From Voacanga thouarsii (lineage: Eukaryota; Streptophyta; Magnoliopsida; Gentianales; Apocynaceae): a stretch of 64,000 bases of DNA. The notes below the pieces were generated by a model. It made no database searches. It saw nothing but the letters and a program-made list of their open reading frames with translations, and was not told where the DNA came from. The first letter of the stretch is position 1; each line of letters opens with the position of its first letter. The stretch is from positions 4,279,001-4,343,000 of the forward strand of contig JANUWF010001179.1 in the NCBI GenBank assembly GCA_026120185.1, read 5' to 3'. Below, in pieces: positions 10,795-22,604 of the stretch. The translations under genes and the position numbers were made by a program.

Positions 10795-12207
10795 TGTCCT
10801 TCAATGACTATATAACTGATATAAATTTGAATTAATAAATAAAAATTTTAGTCTCGATAACGTTTGTGTTCTTTATTTTAATGCATAATTTTATTGCAAA
10901 TGACCCATTATGTTAAGTAAATAATCCATGTGAATGGAGGTTATTTATAGTAAGATATGGATCGTGGATACTTGATATATAAACGGATTTTTCTTGACCA
11001 ATTGATGAGAATGAGAATCTCATCATGACTAGGTTATTATGCTGTGAATTCCAAGTAAGAATGGCGTACCTTTAGCTAGTGAGTAGTCATCTCACTTCAT
11101 GATATAAGTATATTTAAAATACGTAGAATTAGACCCTGTAATAGTAGTTTCTAAAAGTACTAAAATAAGAAAAAACCAGATTACTACTATTATAGTATGA
11201 ACTTATATTCTACTGCTTGAGTATGGGTTGGTGGTCTAGCAAAGTTAGAAGCATATACTTTGATATACTATAGTTGAGGTTCTATTTTAGGACCAATATA
11301 CTTATATGTTAGGTATGTATGATTAGTTAATTAAGATAGATTCATATAAAATAGTTTCTATGCTCCTAATGGGAGATATCATCTCTTGTGACTATTCGAA
11401 TGGTCTATAGATTTAGGGGCTTAGGAACATCACTTGGGTATTTGTTTAAAGGTAGCTCCCTAGTAAAGCAAAAATATTCTAGGAAGTCGTAGACCATCGG
11501 ACTAGAGATCTAAGGATAGTAGAAGGTTATTTAGAGAGGTGTTAGTACACTATTTCCTCTCTTTATAATTGTTGTTATGTTGAGGAGTATTTTAGTCATA
11601 ATAGCTGTAGGTCAAAGGCATTGTTAAGTGCAGTATTGTCATTAGGGTCAATATTTTCTTATGGTGATAGTAGTAAGTATTTGAAATGTAAAATAAAACT
11701 AGTATTTTGATCATTTTAGTAGTCAAAAGATGATATGTCTTTTGGTCCTCGGAATAGTCTATAAAACTTGATTGATATTTAGGCTTAAAAAATGGTCTTA
11801 AATAAAGAGGATTTTGTATTATTTAGTAAGCCTGATTTATTATTGGGTTAGAATAAAATAAAAGGCCTAAAGAGAGAATAAATTAATAAACTTGGCAAAT
11901 TAGTTAATTAATATTCAAGGTTTGAGCTTAGATTGAATAATTAAAGTTAACATATGTCTGAACCAGAAAAAGGCTTGAGAGATAGGCCTAGTCCAATTGA
12001 GTTATTTAATTATTTATTTGGGCTTGTTTTGATCTGAATTTAAATAAACAAATAATAGTCTAACTAATACACTGGTCCAGAAGTCCAAGAAGTGGACCCT
12101 TGCTTAGATAGGCTAGGGTTGGCCGGTTAGAGCCTAAGAGAGTCCTAGCTAGCCACTATTTATGTAAGGGATTGGGTTTTGGTTGGGATTAAGTTATCCC
12201 AAATAAA
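10795..12207 (+). repeat. Copia-1 3' LTR, truncated
   Basis: It is homologous to the 3343-6744 LTR: GACCCATTATGTT, CCATGTGAATGGA, TGATGAGAAT...CTCATCATG and ACTAGGTTATTATG recur in the same order. It has only one copy of the block that is triplicated at 3623-6055. The LTR stops at about 12201-12207 (AAATAAA), where sequence homologous to the gypsy-2 5' LTR takes over. Confidence 0.8.
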
Positions 12208-13016
12208 TTGTCTATCTCTTATTACAATGGACAACTAGTACAAGTCTTAACAAACTTAACAATCATCTCAAAAGGGAATAAAATACAAGACAACACTTCT
12301 AATAAAGTTCAGTCTTCAAAGTAGATAACAACGTTTAACGCTAACAACCTAAAAATTTGTTATAAAAGGTGTGAGATACATATCTCAGTAAGTCACATGT
12401 ACAGTCATGACACTTTAAATATTTCATGTATGCAAATTTAGAACATTTACAAAATGTATTCGCAAGTCAAAATTCATCAATAATTAATTACTGAGTGGAA
12501 CAATGTAAAGTGTGGCATTTAACACACCCAAAAAGGATTTCTCATAAAACCATCCACTCATTAATATATAGAACCATAAAAGGATTAGGTGATTTAGTAA
12601 CTAAATTTCCATAGCATGAATTCCATCATAATAGCTGCCTAGTATAAAAGTTCACCACCAGGCAATGGGTGATCTGCCTACTAGGATGAGACACACCTAT
12701 ATCTCTACATCCATCACATTAGTTATCCAGTCCGGATAATAGTCTACCTAAACTAAAGTGCTAGTTTAGACCAAACTGACTAACTAGTACTATCACCTTA
12801 TCATGCAGGGTTTGTTTTCTAGAGGTGGCTTCCGACTAAAAGACTCACTCCAACCCTCCAAGACTAGTACTATTAGTCTACCCTTATTGAGTACTTAACG
12901 TTCAATATCATGTTCAAATGTCAATCCCTTATTTGTAAATTTTGCATATCTTAGCTTTGCAAAACGTGGTTTTATATAAGTGCTTGCAAAATGTTGAGTG
13001 TGTGAAAGAGAAAAAC
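12208..13016 (-). repeat. Gypsy-2 3' LTR, distal part
   Basis: It matches 44879-45670 (5' LTR) closely, for example CTATCTCTTATTACAAT, then ACAATC...TTC, and AGATACATATCTCA. It ends at the gypsy-1 insertion. The left flank of that insertion is AAAAC (13012-13016). It holds no gene; the open frame at 12942-13127 crosses the insertion border and is accidental. Confidence 0.85.
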
Positions 13017-16000
13017 TGTAACACCCCACTACTTACATTGCCCAGATGGGCTGGGGATGTCGCCCCGTCCTTTCAGATTAGGGGTCTTTACAATAAAAGA
13101 AGAGAAAGAAATAACAGGGTAAACTAAATATTAAACCTCAAAGTGGGAAATTAAATTTTCTATGTAAATAAATCCCAATACAAGGATGTAAGGGTAAGCC
13201 TTGCTAACTAAAGTAAAACTACTACATAACATAAATAGAGTGATAGTAATAGAGTATCAAAGCCTAATATAGTACAAAAAGGATCTTTTGCACTCGGTCT
13301 GGATAATTATATGCTACCTTGAAAAACTATAGTTAGAAAAATTCGTGTGAGATTATAAATAATCTCAATAAGTCCGTAGTGTGAAAGTGATAGTAAAGAA
13401 CTCGATGGCATGATGCATGAATATGCAATAATTCAAACGGATGTAATCATCAGAAAATTTAGCATTTATCCTTCTCAAATTCTTTATCAAATTTTGGAGA
13501 GAAAATCACAAGTACGATTAAATATGATATGTAGATAAGGATTTTGTTGGGAAATCAATTCAAGTCAAATTCCTGGAGCGAAAATTCATTTCGGTGAAAG
13601 TCTTGAACCCGTTATCATCAAGCTATATTGTGTATCGAGACTACATATCTACGATGTTGATTAAATATGACCACGACATACTCAATGCCGAGAAGACATA
13701 TTGGGTAGGGTGTAATCCCTCCTGAGAGGATACCCCACCGTTCCTCTCATAAATAAACAGATCGGATGTCCCACGTCCGTCCTCCCGTTCCCTTTTAGAT
13801 ACCGTGTTGCTAGCTAAAGACTCGGCTTAACTACTAGGACTATTACCCCGTTTGGAAAAAATAATTTTCCGGAGATGGCCAATCCACCGGAATCTTCTCA
13901 TATTCTAACAAAAGCTAGTCCTATAGTCTTACCCCTTGAGTACTTAAGTCTATAACGGAGTGGTTCATGAAATTCCCATTCCGATATGGAATATACAATT
14001 TTATTTACAAAATATTTTTTCAGTCCTGAAAACCTTATTTTGTTTGAAATTCAACCCAATCCAAAACCACAACCGTACTTTCTTCCCAAAATATTTCCAA
14101 AACTAAAATCCCTACGTCCGTTCTATTTGTTCAAGGCATAATAAAATTAAATCAGTTCATAACTTGCTTCAAAAGCGGTATTGCTAGGAGCCAAAATGTC
14201 AATGCTATGATTTTTGCAATTATGTGCAAGAAGAAAATTTCTAATTAGGTATAAATATTGATGCATGGCTCCCAATCATAACATAATGTTCATAAGAAAA
14301 TTGTCAAAAAATGACCATGCATAATTTCCATGATTTAGTTGTAAGGTGAATATGAGTGAGACCAAGTACAACAAAATAGATTATCCAAGAATATTCTCGC
14401 TATAAATAAAATGAAAATCATATCATGAGATTATTCGTGTCATAAAAATGTATGCATGATCATATAAATTTTCTAGAGAGCTATTTTGCATAAAAAAGTC
14501 TTGAGATGTAAGAACTTACTTCTTGTCCAAAGCTTAACAAATTTAACTTCAAGATATTTCATGTGCTTCCTCCTCCTAAGTCCAACCCTGAATCAATTAC
14601 ACATATAATATAGGAAATAATTTTCTTATTGAATTAATTTAACTAAAGCATTAAACAAGATCGTAAAATAGTTAGGGGAATTACTCACATCTTAAGTAGT
14701 TCCAAAATGCTTAGTGATATAACTTATTTGATTCTAAACACAAGGAATCCAAACAAGATATCCAATAATCCTCTAAAATATCCATGATTCAAAAATTATA
14801 GGACTCATTTACTTTCGATATAACATTCATAGTCAAACAAGGCCTTAATGGCGAAGCAAAACCCTAATTAACACGCAAACCCTAATTAGCCCTGCACTAT
14901 AATTAATTGATCAATAGGGCAGCATTTAAACCAACTTATTTTACCAATCACACTAACAGTTTAAGTAGCTTTTCAAGAATTGAAAATCTCATCTTATAAT
15001 AGTACAAGGGATTATTCTTCAAAAAATTATAGTTTAAAGAAACTTATCAAATTTTAATCAAATATTTTTCCACAATGCTAAACATCACACAATGATCACA
15101 TAAACTGAATTTTGTAGCAATTATAATCATTTCTATAAGTAAACTCATTTTTTTAACTTAACATAAATTCTGCTTTAATTCTAAAAATGGGGTAAAAAAT
15201 TATTTACTTAATGAACCAAGAAAAAAAATTTTATTTCTAAACAAAGACCTCCAATTTAAAACCTACATATGTTAGGTGAATTACCATGTATTTACCTCCC
15301 AAAATTCCTACAAAAAGGAACTCAAATAGTTTTTAAACAAAGTCTCGGGTGAACAGTAAATTGTCTTGCGTAGTCAATTTCAAATATTCATAACTCCCAA
15401 ATTATGACGTATTTTTCAATGAATCTTTTTCTGAAAATTTTTTAACATCCTTATGCTTATAAAATAAAACAATCATAAGAAAATTCAGTCAAAAAGATGG
15501 TTTTTTGGGGGTTTAAAGATTGACCTCTGTACAAGTTAAGCACACTCAACAATGCACCATAATTTTCAATCACCAACTCTTATAAGCCCTCAAATAAGTT
15601 TCCAACAGACCCTAGTTCTATAAATAATCATACACCAACCCTATGATCATAATTTGGCTAAAAAACAACAAATTTTAAATCAAAATTCAACATTCCAGCA
15701 AGTACTCTGTTTTCCTCAACTATTATTTTGAGGCATAAAAGATATCAAAACTTCCCCAACTAATCAATATATAACACCACGCACATAGGGCATCATTTCC
15801 ACAACATAAACACAATTTCATTTCATTAAATTTTCAGCATTGAAAGAGTAAATTTCTGAAGCAAATATGTGAGCAGAATTTCAACACACATAGGACCATT
15901 TTTTCGGTTTGAGCAAACAAAATACAACAAGACAAGCATTCTACTCATACAACATCAACTCTTCAGTGATTCTACATCTTCTTAGACCTCATTTATCAAG

Positions 16001-17095
16001 TTCCCAAAGATAAATCACGCATACAAAGCCTCCAAGATATCATTTTTGAAAAATCTGGCAGCCTGGACAAATTTTCTTATTTCATCTATATTAAGGGGTA
16101 AAAATGGTTTCTTAACATAAAAGACTTTATTTCTCACATTATAAAACATCTCCTAACATAAATATTGCAGTTTGTATCACATGCAACCACTCTTAATGCC
16201 TAAAAATTCATAGAAATGCAAGTTGTCTAACAAGGACATTTTTTAACACAAGAAAAAGAAAATGAAGGGAATGTTATGGTGTTACCTCAATTTTCAGCTC
16301 AAGAACTTCAGAAAAATTACTTCTTCAACCTCCAAGAAGTGTGCTAGCTTGACTGTGATAAGTTGTAATCCAAGAAATGAGTGTGTGCTTGTGTTTTGGC
16401 CAAGAAAAGAGAAAATTTCTCTTGGTTACCAAGGCTGGTTGGCAGCCATGGAGAGGAGGGAGAGGTTGGCTATTTTCTTGACTGAAGGAAGAAGAAAAAT
16501 TGCTGAGGAATGGGGGAGAGGAATTTTGACCAGCCTAGGTATGAAATGGTGGAAAACTTCAATTTATACTAGGGTAAATTTCAATCTAATGGTAGAGAAA
16601 AGTTTATCCTAATTTCAAGGGCCAAGATGAATGGTGTTTAGTTATGTTAAAATGATCTATGGGGTTTTTATGTGAGTTTTGGGTCAAATGGTGAAATTGG
16701 GTTAAGTAGTGAAAATTAATTTGGACATGAAATTTAACTAAGATTTTTAGCTTAGCTTACAAGGTCAAAACCCTAATTAGAATAAAATTTGTTCAAGAGA
16801 ATGTTTTACAAAAGAGAGAACTTATTGTTATAATTTTATTAGAAATGTGATACACAAATTAATTTGACTAATTAATCTACTGCATATAATACATATTTAC
16901 ATAGGATGAACAATTACTTATATATAAATTACGTACTACAACCAAACAGAATAATTAGCTTAATACTCTTACTTACCTGAAGAGAATTCACATAAATAGC
17001 ACATAAAATGGCCACATAAAATGCATTTAATTTATGAAACAAATCAAATGGCCACATAATTTAGCTACAAAATCTTGATTAAATGGGGCGTCACA
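13017..17095 (-). repeat. Gypsy-1 3' LTR (full length, 4,079 bp)
   Basis: On the minus strand it begins TGTGACGCCCCATTTAATC (17095) and ends GGGGTGTTACA (13017). It aligns with the 5' LTR along its whole length except for 15417-16711, which the 5' LTR lacks. That extra segment carries the TATA box and presumed transcription start, so this is the complete form. The plus-strand open frame 16262-16612 is antisense to the presumed leader and has no recognisable domain; it is not called as a gene. Confidence 0.85.
16561..16568 (-). promoter_or_regulatory. TATA box of the gypsy-1 LTR
   Basis: The minus strand reads AGTATAAATTGAAG. Downstream (towards lower coordinates) comes a C/T-rich leader, and at about 16284-16288 a donor-like TTGAGGTAACA. 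These are the usual parts of a plant LTR promoter. The segment is absent from the 5' LTR of the same element. Confidence 0.5.
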
Positions 17096-17116
17096 TCCTT
17101 CACCACTTAAGAAAAG
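17096..17116 (-). other. Gypsy-1 polypurine tract
   Basis: The minus strand reads AAGTGGTGAAGGA directly before the 3' LTR start TGTGACG. It is a weakened version of the A/G-rich primer seen in gypsy-2 (AAGGGGGAAAGAA). Confidence 0.55.
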
Positions 17117-18540
17117 TTCGTCCTTGAAATTAAATTATGACGTACCTCTTATCAGGTTAGGATACTTCCTCCTCATCCACTCCTCGATCTCTCAGGTGGC
17201 ATCTCGAGCTCCATAATATTACCACATCACCTTGACCATTGGGATTTTCTTGTTTCTCAATTCCTTCATGCTTTGCTCTAGTATCTTAATCGGCTTCTCC
17301 ACATACGACAGATCTGATTGAAGTTGTAATGACTTATTGTTCATAACATACTTTGGGTCTGGGTTGTATTTCTTCAGTTGGAATATATGAAATATGTCAT
17401 GGATACCCGTTAATCTATTTGGTAGTTCTAACCTATATGCTACGGCTCTGATCCTCTTAATGATTGGGAATGGCCCAATATACCGAGGGCTAAGCTTTCT
17501 ACTCTTCGAATGTCTCAGAATTCCTTTTCTCGGGGTTAGCTTAAAAAATACTTCATCACCCACTTGAAACTTCAATTCTCTCCTACGATTATCTGCGTAA
17601 CTTTTTTGTCTACTCTAAGCCGCTTTTAGTCTATCTTATATTAACCTAACCTTATTAGCCATCTCCTGGATATTTATTCCTTCTTCTTTATCGATCTGAC
17701 CATCTTCGCTCCATCCTCAGTACTACAGTGGTGTTTGATATTTTCACCCGTACAAGGCCTCATATAGCGCTATGCCAATTGAGGCTTGATAAATATTATT
17801 GTAGGCCAATTCCGCATATGAGACACTATCAATCCATTGGTTCCCGAAATCCAACACACACGCCGTCAACATATCCTCAAGAATTTGTATCGCATGCTCA
17901 GATTGTCTATCTATCTGCGGGTGGGCGGAAGTACTGAACTTTAAAGTTAACCCCATAGCCTCTTAAAACTTTGCCCAAAATCTGGAGGTAAATCGAGGAT
18001 TTCTATTCGATACGATACTTGTTGGCACTCCATGCAACCTTACAACTTCCTGAATATAAACTTGTGCCAACTTCTCCATTGAATATCTCACGTTCACTAG
18101 AATAAAGAGTATAGTTTTTGTTAGTCAGTCTACTACTACCCAAATAGCATCCTTCTGAGTCCTACTCATCGGTAGTTCATGACGAAGTCCATTATGACAG
18201 ATTCCCATTTCTAATCCGGTACCGGTAGAGGTTGTAACAGTCCAACAGCTTGCTTATGTTCTACATTCACATTTTGACAAGTGAGACATACAGACATATA
18301 ATGTGCTACATCTCTTTTCATGCCCGACCACCAAAACATTCACTTCAAATCTTGATATGTCTTAGCCTCCACGGGATGTATAGTGTACCGACTTTTAGGG
18401 CTTCTCCTAGAATCTTCTTCCTTAGCTCCTCCACATTTAGTACGCACAATCAATCCCTAAAATACATTATTCCTTGGTTATCTATTCTAAAATCTGAATT
18501 ATCTCTTCACAATTCTTTCTCCTTAAAACTCTGAAACTCT
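17117..18540 (-). pseudogene. Gypsy-1 integrase and chromodomain-like tail
   Basis: Integrase would join element DNA to the chromosome, and the chromodomain-like tail would steer it to chromatin. The region reads zinc-binding segment (near 18280: HYMSVCLTCQN), catalytic core, then C-terminal domain. The core piece at 17744-17956 contains STSAHPQIDRQSEHAIQILE, keeping the catalytic glutamate. The expected SDRD motif reads SNRNPRFTS (about 18000), so a catalytic aspartate is asparagine. The piece at 17219-17575 begins KFQVGDEVFFKLTP and continues through SPRYIGPFPIIKRI and HDIFHIFQLKKY to LRNKKIPMVKVMW, the chromovirus tail. A stop follows, then remnants of ATWE...MRRKYPNL (to about 17140). In-frame stops and frameshifts occur throughout. 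The plus-strand frame 17728-17937 is a shadow. Confidence 0.8.
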
Positions 18541-19100
18541 GGGTTATTTGCTTAGACCTCGTATATTTCTTTCTTCAGCTTAGGGACAACAGTTAAATTT
18601 ATTATCCAAATCTTATCCTTACTCACTACAGTTTCCTTTGTTAACACATCCTGTATCTCTTTTACTTCTCGGACTCCCAGTCTTGCTAACCTCACTTTTC
18701 TGCTTAATGCATTTGCAACCACATTGGCCTTGCCCAGGTGGTAATTGATCGGATAACGATACTCCTCCAAGAATTCCATTTATCTCCTCTGCCTCAAGTT
18801 CAAGTCCTTTTAGGTGAATATGTACTTTAGACTTTTGTGATCCGTGAATACTTTATATTCCTCTTCATATAAATAGTGTCGTCATTTTTTCAGGGCAAAC
18901 ACAATAGCTGCTAGTTCCAAGTCATGCGTAGGATAATTCACCTCATTTAGCTTAAGCTTTCTCGAGGTAAAGGCCACAATTTTCTTTTCCTGCATTAGTA
19001 CTGCACCTGATCCTTCCTTTGATGTGTCTGTATATAAAGCATAGAGCTTCCCTTTTCTGGAAAAGTCAGTACAGGTGCCGTCATCAATCTTTTCTTCAAC
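18541..19100 (-). pseudogene. Gypsy-1 RNase H
   Basis: The piece at 18552-18779 contains FLEEYRYPINYHLGKANVVA and NALSRKV. This is the end of the gypsy RNase H domain leading into integrase, with the usual ADALSRK changed to ANALSRK. The upstream part (18790-19100) keeps wording such as [19 protein letters not shown] in broken frames. Several stops are present. The domain would degrade the RNA strand of the RNA-DNA hybrid during copying. Confidence 0.75.
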
Positions 19101-19989
19101 TATTAAAAACTCATCTCACACTTTTCACTCGAGGAAAATGGCACATCTTTTCACATGAGCCTAGCTAAAAGCGAGGCAAGGGTTGAAAACCCTTTAATAA
19201 ATCGCCTATAATATCCAACTAGACCTAAGAAGCTCCTAATTTCAGTAATGGTCTCAGGTTGTTTCCAATTCTCAATAGCTTCCACCTTGACAGGGTCTAC
19301 CTTAATTCCCTCCTTAGTTACCACGTGCCTAAAAAATGAGACTGTATCTGGCCAAAACTCACACTTACTGAACTTAACGTATAGTTGATGCTTCCTTAAC
19401 TTTTCCAAAACTAATTTGAGGTGTTCTGCATGTTCCTCCAGGCTCTTGGAGTAAATCAATATATGATCAAGAAAGATTACAATGAATTTGTCCAAACAAG
19501 GTCGGAATATTCAGTGCATCAAATTCATAAAGGTTGCGGGGGCATTTGTCAATCCAAAAGGTATCACAACAAACTCATAATACCCATAGTGGGTATTAAA
19601 GGCAGTCTTAGGGATACCTTGCTCCCAAATCCTCACTTAGTAATATCCTTACCTCAGGTCATGCTTAGAATAACAACTAGACCCTCTGAATTGATCAAAC
19701 AACTCATCATTAAGTGAGAACGGGCATTTATTCTTACTTTTCAAACCGTTTAACCTACGATAATCAATGCACAGATGTAGGGTCCCATCTTTCTTTCTCA
19801 CAAACAGCACTAGTACTCCCCATGGCGAAGTACTTGGCCTAATGTGCCCTTAGCTCAACAACTCCTCTAATTGTTCCTTCAACTTCTTGAATTCTATAGG
19901 GGTCATAAAGTATAGGGTTTTGGAAATTAGTTTAGCTCCATGTACTAATTCAATGGTGAACTCCACCTCCTGTGGTAGGGGTAGGGTTG
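19101..19989 (-). pseudogene. Gypsy-1 reverse transcriptase, active site altered
   Basis: Reverse transcriptase copies element RNA into DNA. Family blocks occur in order on the minus strand: [16 protein letters not shown] (about 19740-19785), [15 protein letters not shown] (about 19535-19580), then the piece 19151-19495. That piece opens [18 protein letters not shown] and continues [20 protein letters not shown] to [20 protein letters not shown]. The catalytic motif, normally x-x-D-D, reads FLDH, so the second aspartate is histidine and the enzyme would be dead even without the stops. The plus-strand frame 19421-19717 is a shadow. Confidence 0.85.
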
Positions 19990-20641
19990 TCAATTCTTTA
20001 GGAAAGACATCAGTAAATTCGCTCACCACAGTAGTGCTCTCCAGGATACTCTCTTCTATAGGTTGATTAATCAGATAGACAAGGTAAACTTGACATTCTT
20101 TCCTAAGCATCCTTCGAGCCTTAGTTCCCGAGACTAAATACTTCAATTCTTTCACTTTAACTCTCCAAAATTCTAAAACATCATTTCCCGGCCTAACAAA
20201 CTGCATAGATTTGCTTTTGCAATCTATCCGAGCACCGTGCTTGGCCAACCAATCTATACCTAGAATGATGTCGTAATCCTCAAAAAGTATAATAATAAGG
20301 TCCCCAGATATTTATTCCCTCCTAACTTCAATCTCAAACCTTTTAATAACTTCCTTTGCTTCTACTGATTTCCCTAAAGGCGTACTAACCAAAAGAGTAT
20401 AGGGCAACTCTAAGCTAACAAATCCTATCTTATTTGTAGAAAATTTATTCATATATGAATGGGTGGAACCAGGATCTACCAACACATTTACTTTGCGATT
20501 TTGAATAGAAAGCATACCTTGAACCATTGCAGAGTTAGCTCCTATTTCATCATGGTTCAGTGCAAACACTTTGGCTTTCACTTCCGGCTTCTGGTTGTTC
20601 CTTCTATGGACTGCACCATTACTATGATTTACTTGATGCAT
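19990..20641 (-). pseudogene. Gypsy-1 protease and protease-RT linker
   Basis: The aspartic protease would cut the Gag-Pol polyprotein. The piece 20312-20641 holds FALNHDEIGANSAMVQGML and then VNVLVDPGSTHSY, the flap-proximal active-site block. The usual D-S/T-G reads D-P-G, which would probably abolish activity. The following piece, 19850-20248, carries the linker wording AKHGARIDCKSKSMQFVRPG and DVFPKELTTLPL leading to the reverse transcriptase. A gap of stops separates the two pieces around 20250-20310. The gene order fits the Tekay lineage. Confidence 0.8.
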
Positions 20642-21679
20642 TGATGGAGTAGGATTACCACGGCTGTTGAGCTACAGTTTTGGACACTTATCGCGAAAAT
20701 GGTTGAGATCCCTATAATTGAAACATCTTTTGGTTGCATCCATATACCAACAATCCTTCTCCTTGTGTCATTTCTTTCCACAATGATGGCAAATTACCTC
20801 ATTTTGCTAGGTCCTAATAGGGTTAGTCCTCACTTGCTTTCCTTTGTTTGTTCCCTGCAGCCCAGCTGGCCTTTTTATGGGAAATTATTTGCTAGGTGGG
20901 AAGGTTCTCACAGCAAGTCAACTATTGTCCTCATTTTTTGTTTTGGTGATAGCGTCCACAGCAGTAGCATAAGTGGCTGGCGAATATGGGGTTAGGGCTC
21001 TTCTTAGCTCTTGCCTCATGCCCTTGATGAATTGGTGAGTTCAGATTTACTTTATGTCCACCAAGCGATGACAGTACTTTGATAATTTATTAAACTGCGC
21101 TGCGTACAGTGCCACTGACATGTTGCCTTGCTTTATGTTCTGAAATTCATCTTCTTTTTCTCAATGATCCATTGCGGGATGAATTCTACTCGAAAGACCT
21201 CCAAGAAATGGTCCCAACTCCAAACTTGTTTAGTTTGCTCCCAAACTTCTTGAATCCACATCCACCAATCTTGGGTCGGTCTTCTTAAATGAAAAGCTGC
21301 AAATCTCACCATCATTTCCTCTGTGTACTGTAAAAATGCAAAAGATGTCTTCTGTTTGTTTAATCCATATTTTAGCCTTCTGTTCTTGTTTGGGCTCCCC
21401 AAAATATAGTAGTGGTTAAAACTTGAGCAACCTTTCAAGCAGCTCATCGTCGCCTCATGGGGCCTTTCGTTCTATTAAATTTCGTAGGATTTTAGTCATC
21501 TGACCAAATACTTGAGCAATAGTGACCTCTTCGGGCACCTCATCCTTGGGCACTTCATTTTGCGATTCCACTTCTTCAACTCTTGATCCATCATTTTGTT
21601 CACCCAGTGGGGGATTTGGAGTAGGGTTGTTATCACGGGGTGGTGGTCCTTCGGCCGCATCACCCACAAAATGAATCAT
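20642..21679 (-). pseudogene. Gypsy-1 gag
   Basis: Gag forms the virus-like particle. The piece 21455-21679 (MIHFVGDAAEGPPPRDNNPT...) is the N-terminal part with an acidic, proline-rich region. The piece 21133-21447 contains MMVRFAAFHLRRPTQDWWMW, the conserved gag core with its paired tryptophans. Near 20690-20740 is a zinc knuckle remnant, CFNYRDLNHFRDKCPK. Its second cysteine is tyrosine, so the four-ligand C-C-H-C site is incomplete. An adjacent stop and frame changes break the gene. The plus-strand frames 20459-20644 and 20699-20995 are shadows. Confidence 0.75.
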
Positions 21680-22060
21680 TAGTCTTCGTTATGGTGGCAT
21701 GATAGCGCTTTATTATGCAAATGGTGATATTAGCGGGTTTTGCAAAAATTTTGTATTGGTAAAAATAGTGTATGCATGATAGGATGTGTGCGGAAAGCAT
21801 TAAAGTGCAATAAGTAAATAAGCACAAAAACCATTTTTAATTCATAATTGACCATCATCAAGTATGTGGTCATGCATCCCATATATAAACTAAAAGAGTA
21901 GTGGAGATTAAAACATCCATGTATATACAAGCCCACATCACGCAATTTCCTAACTATTCAAATTAGCAATTAAGCATAGATTAGGAATCTAAAAATAGGT
22001 GTTTTATACATCACCAACATATGTTAGTTTTCTATTTCTAACTTCCTCTTAGTCAGTGGT
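21680..22060. other. Gypsy-1 leader between acidic ORF and gag
   Basis: Non-coding AT-rich sequence. The open frame 21730-21945 (-) has no recognisable motif. Nothing else is seen. Confidence 0.4.
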
Positions 22061-22423
22061 CTAGTATTCCTTAGAGTCACTATTAGTGTTCTCCTCAGCC
22101 TTGGAGTCCTCATCAACCCTAGCTCTCTTTGTGGGCCTACTCTCCTCGAAGGCATCTTCAGTCTCTTCTTTGGGCTCTACGTACTCCATCTCTCCAGGAC
22201 CCTCGCTCCCTGATGCTGGGGGTTCTTCAGCCATCTCTACCTCAAGTGCAACAGTTACCTCATCTTCACTTTCAGAAGATACTTTTATGAACTCGATGAC
22301 ATCCACTTCTTCAGATTCCAAAGTAGAGGAATCTGAAGAGTTTGGGTCTACAATCTCCGATGGTGGTGATCGCCAATGATACGGGTTCATTGTCTTACAA
22401 GTGGTGCACAACATCCTTGCCAT
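22061..22423 (-). CDS. Acidic leader ORF of gypsy-1 (120 aa), function unknown
   Basis: An uninterrupted 120-residue frame between the primer site (22591-22602) and gag (from 21679). It begins MARMLCTTCKTMNPYHW and then becomes strongly acidic and serine-rich, with stretches such as SSESEDEVTVALEVEMAEEP. It ends in a basic patch, SRPTKRARVDEDSK, that resembles a nuclear localisation signal. There is no known domain and no signal peptide or membrane segment. Gypsy-2 has an acidic frame in the same place (32640-33750), so it may be a lineage feature rather than chance. It could also be the N-terminal extension of Gag that has lost continuity. The complementary plus-strand frame 22086-22379 is taken as a shadow because it is only low-complexity serine. 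Confidence 0.45.
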   Translation of the reverse strand: MARMLCTTCKTMNPYHWRSPPSEIVDPNSSDSSTLESEEVDVIEFIKVSSESEDEVTVALEVEMAEEPPASGSEGPGEMEYVEPKEETEDAFEESRPTKRARVDEDSKAEENTNSDSKEY

Positions 22424-22590
22424 CCTACAATAATTATCATGTGCTTATTCCCAAAAGGTTTACTAAAATAAATCACTGAATAAGTCAAGACAGGTCTAAA
22501 CTTAGAAATATCCATTTAGGATCCTCAGCCAAGAATATTCCAAACTTATGCTAATCCAGACTTAAACCTTTAGGCATAATCTAATCCTAG

Positions 22591-22602
22591 GCTTTGATAC
22601 CA
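22591..22602 (-). other. Gypsy-1 primer binding site (initiator methionine tRNA)
   Basis: The minus strand reads TGGTATCAAAGC, two bases inside the 5' LTR end (22605). It is one base from the usual TGGTATCAGAGC that pairs with the 3' end of initiator tRNA-Met. Confidence 0.85.
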
Positions 22603-22604
22603 AT

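Larger units (their letters stand above)
9061..12207 (+). mobile_element. Copia-1: truncated Angela-like element (RT-RNase H and partial 3' LTR)
   Basis: This plus-strand copia remnant begins within the linker to the reverse transcriptase and continues through RNase H, a polypurine tract (about 10776-10794) and a 3' LTR starting at 10795. The LTR is cut at about 12207, where gypsy-2 LTR sequence begins. The 5' LTR, gag, protease and integrase are missing. Confidence 0.75.

Noticed and set aside
16262..16612. 116-residue plus-strand open frame
   Set aside because: Antisense to the promoter and leader part of the gypsy-1 LTR; no domain recognised.
22086..22379. Serine-rich plus-strand frame
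   Set aside because: Complement of the acidic leader ORF; low complexity only.
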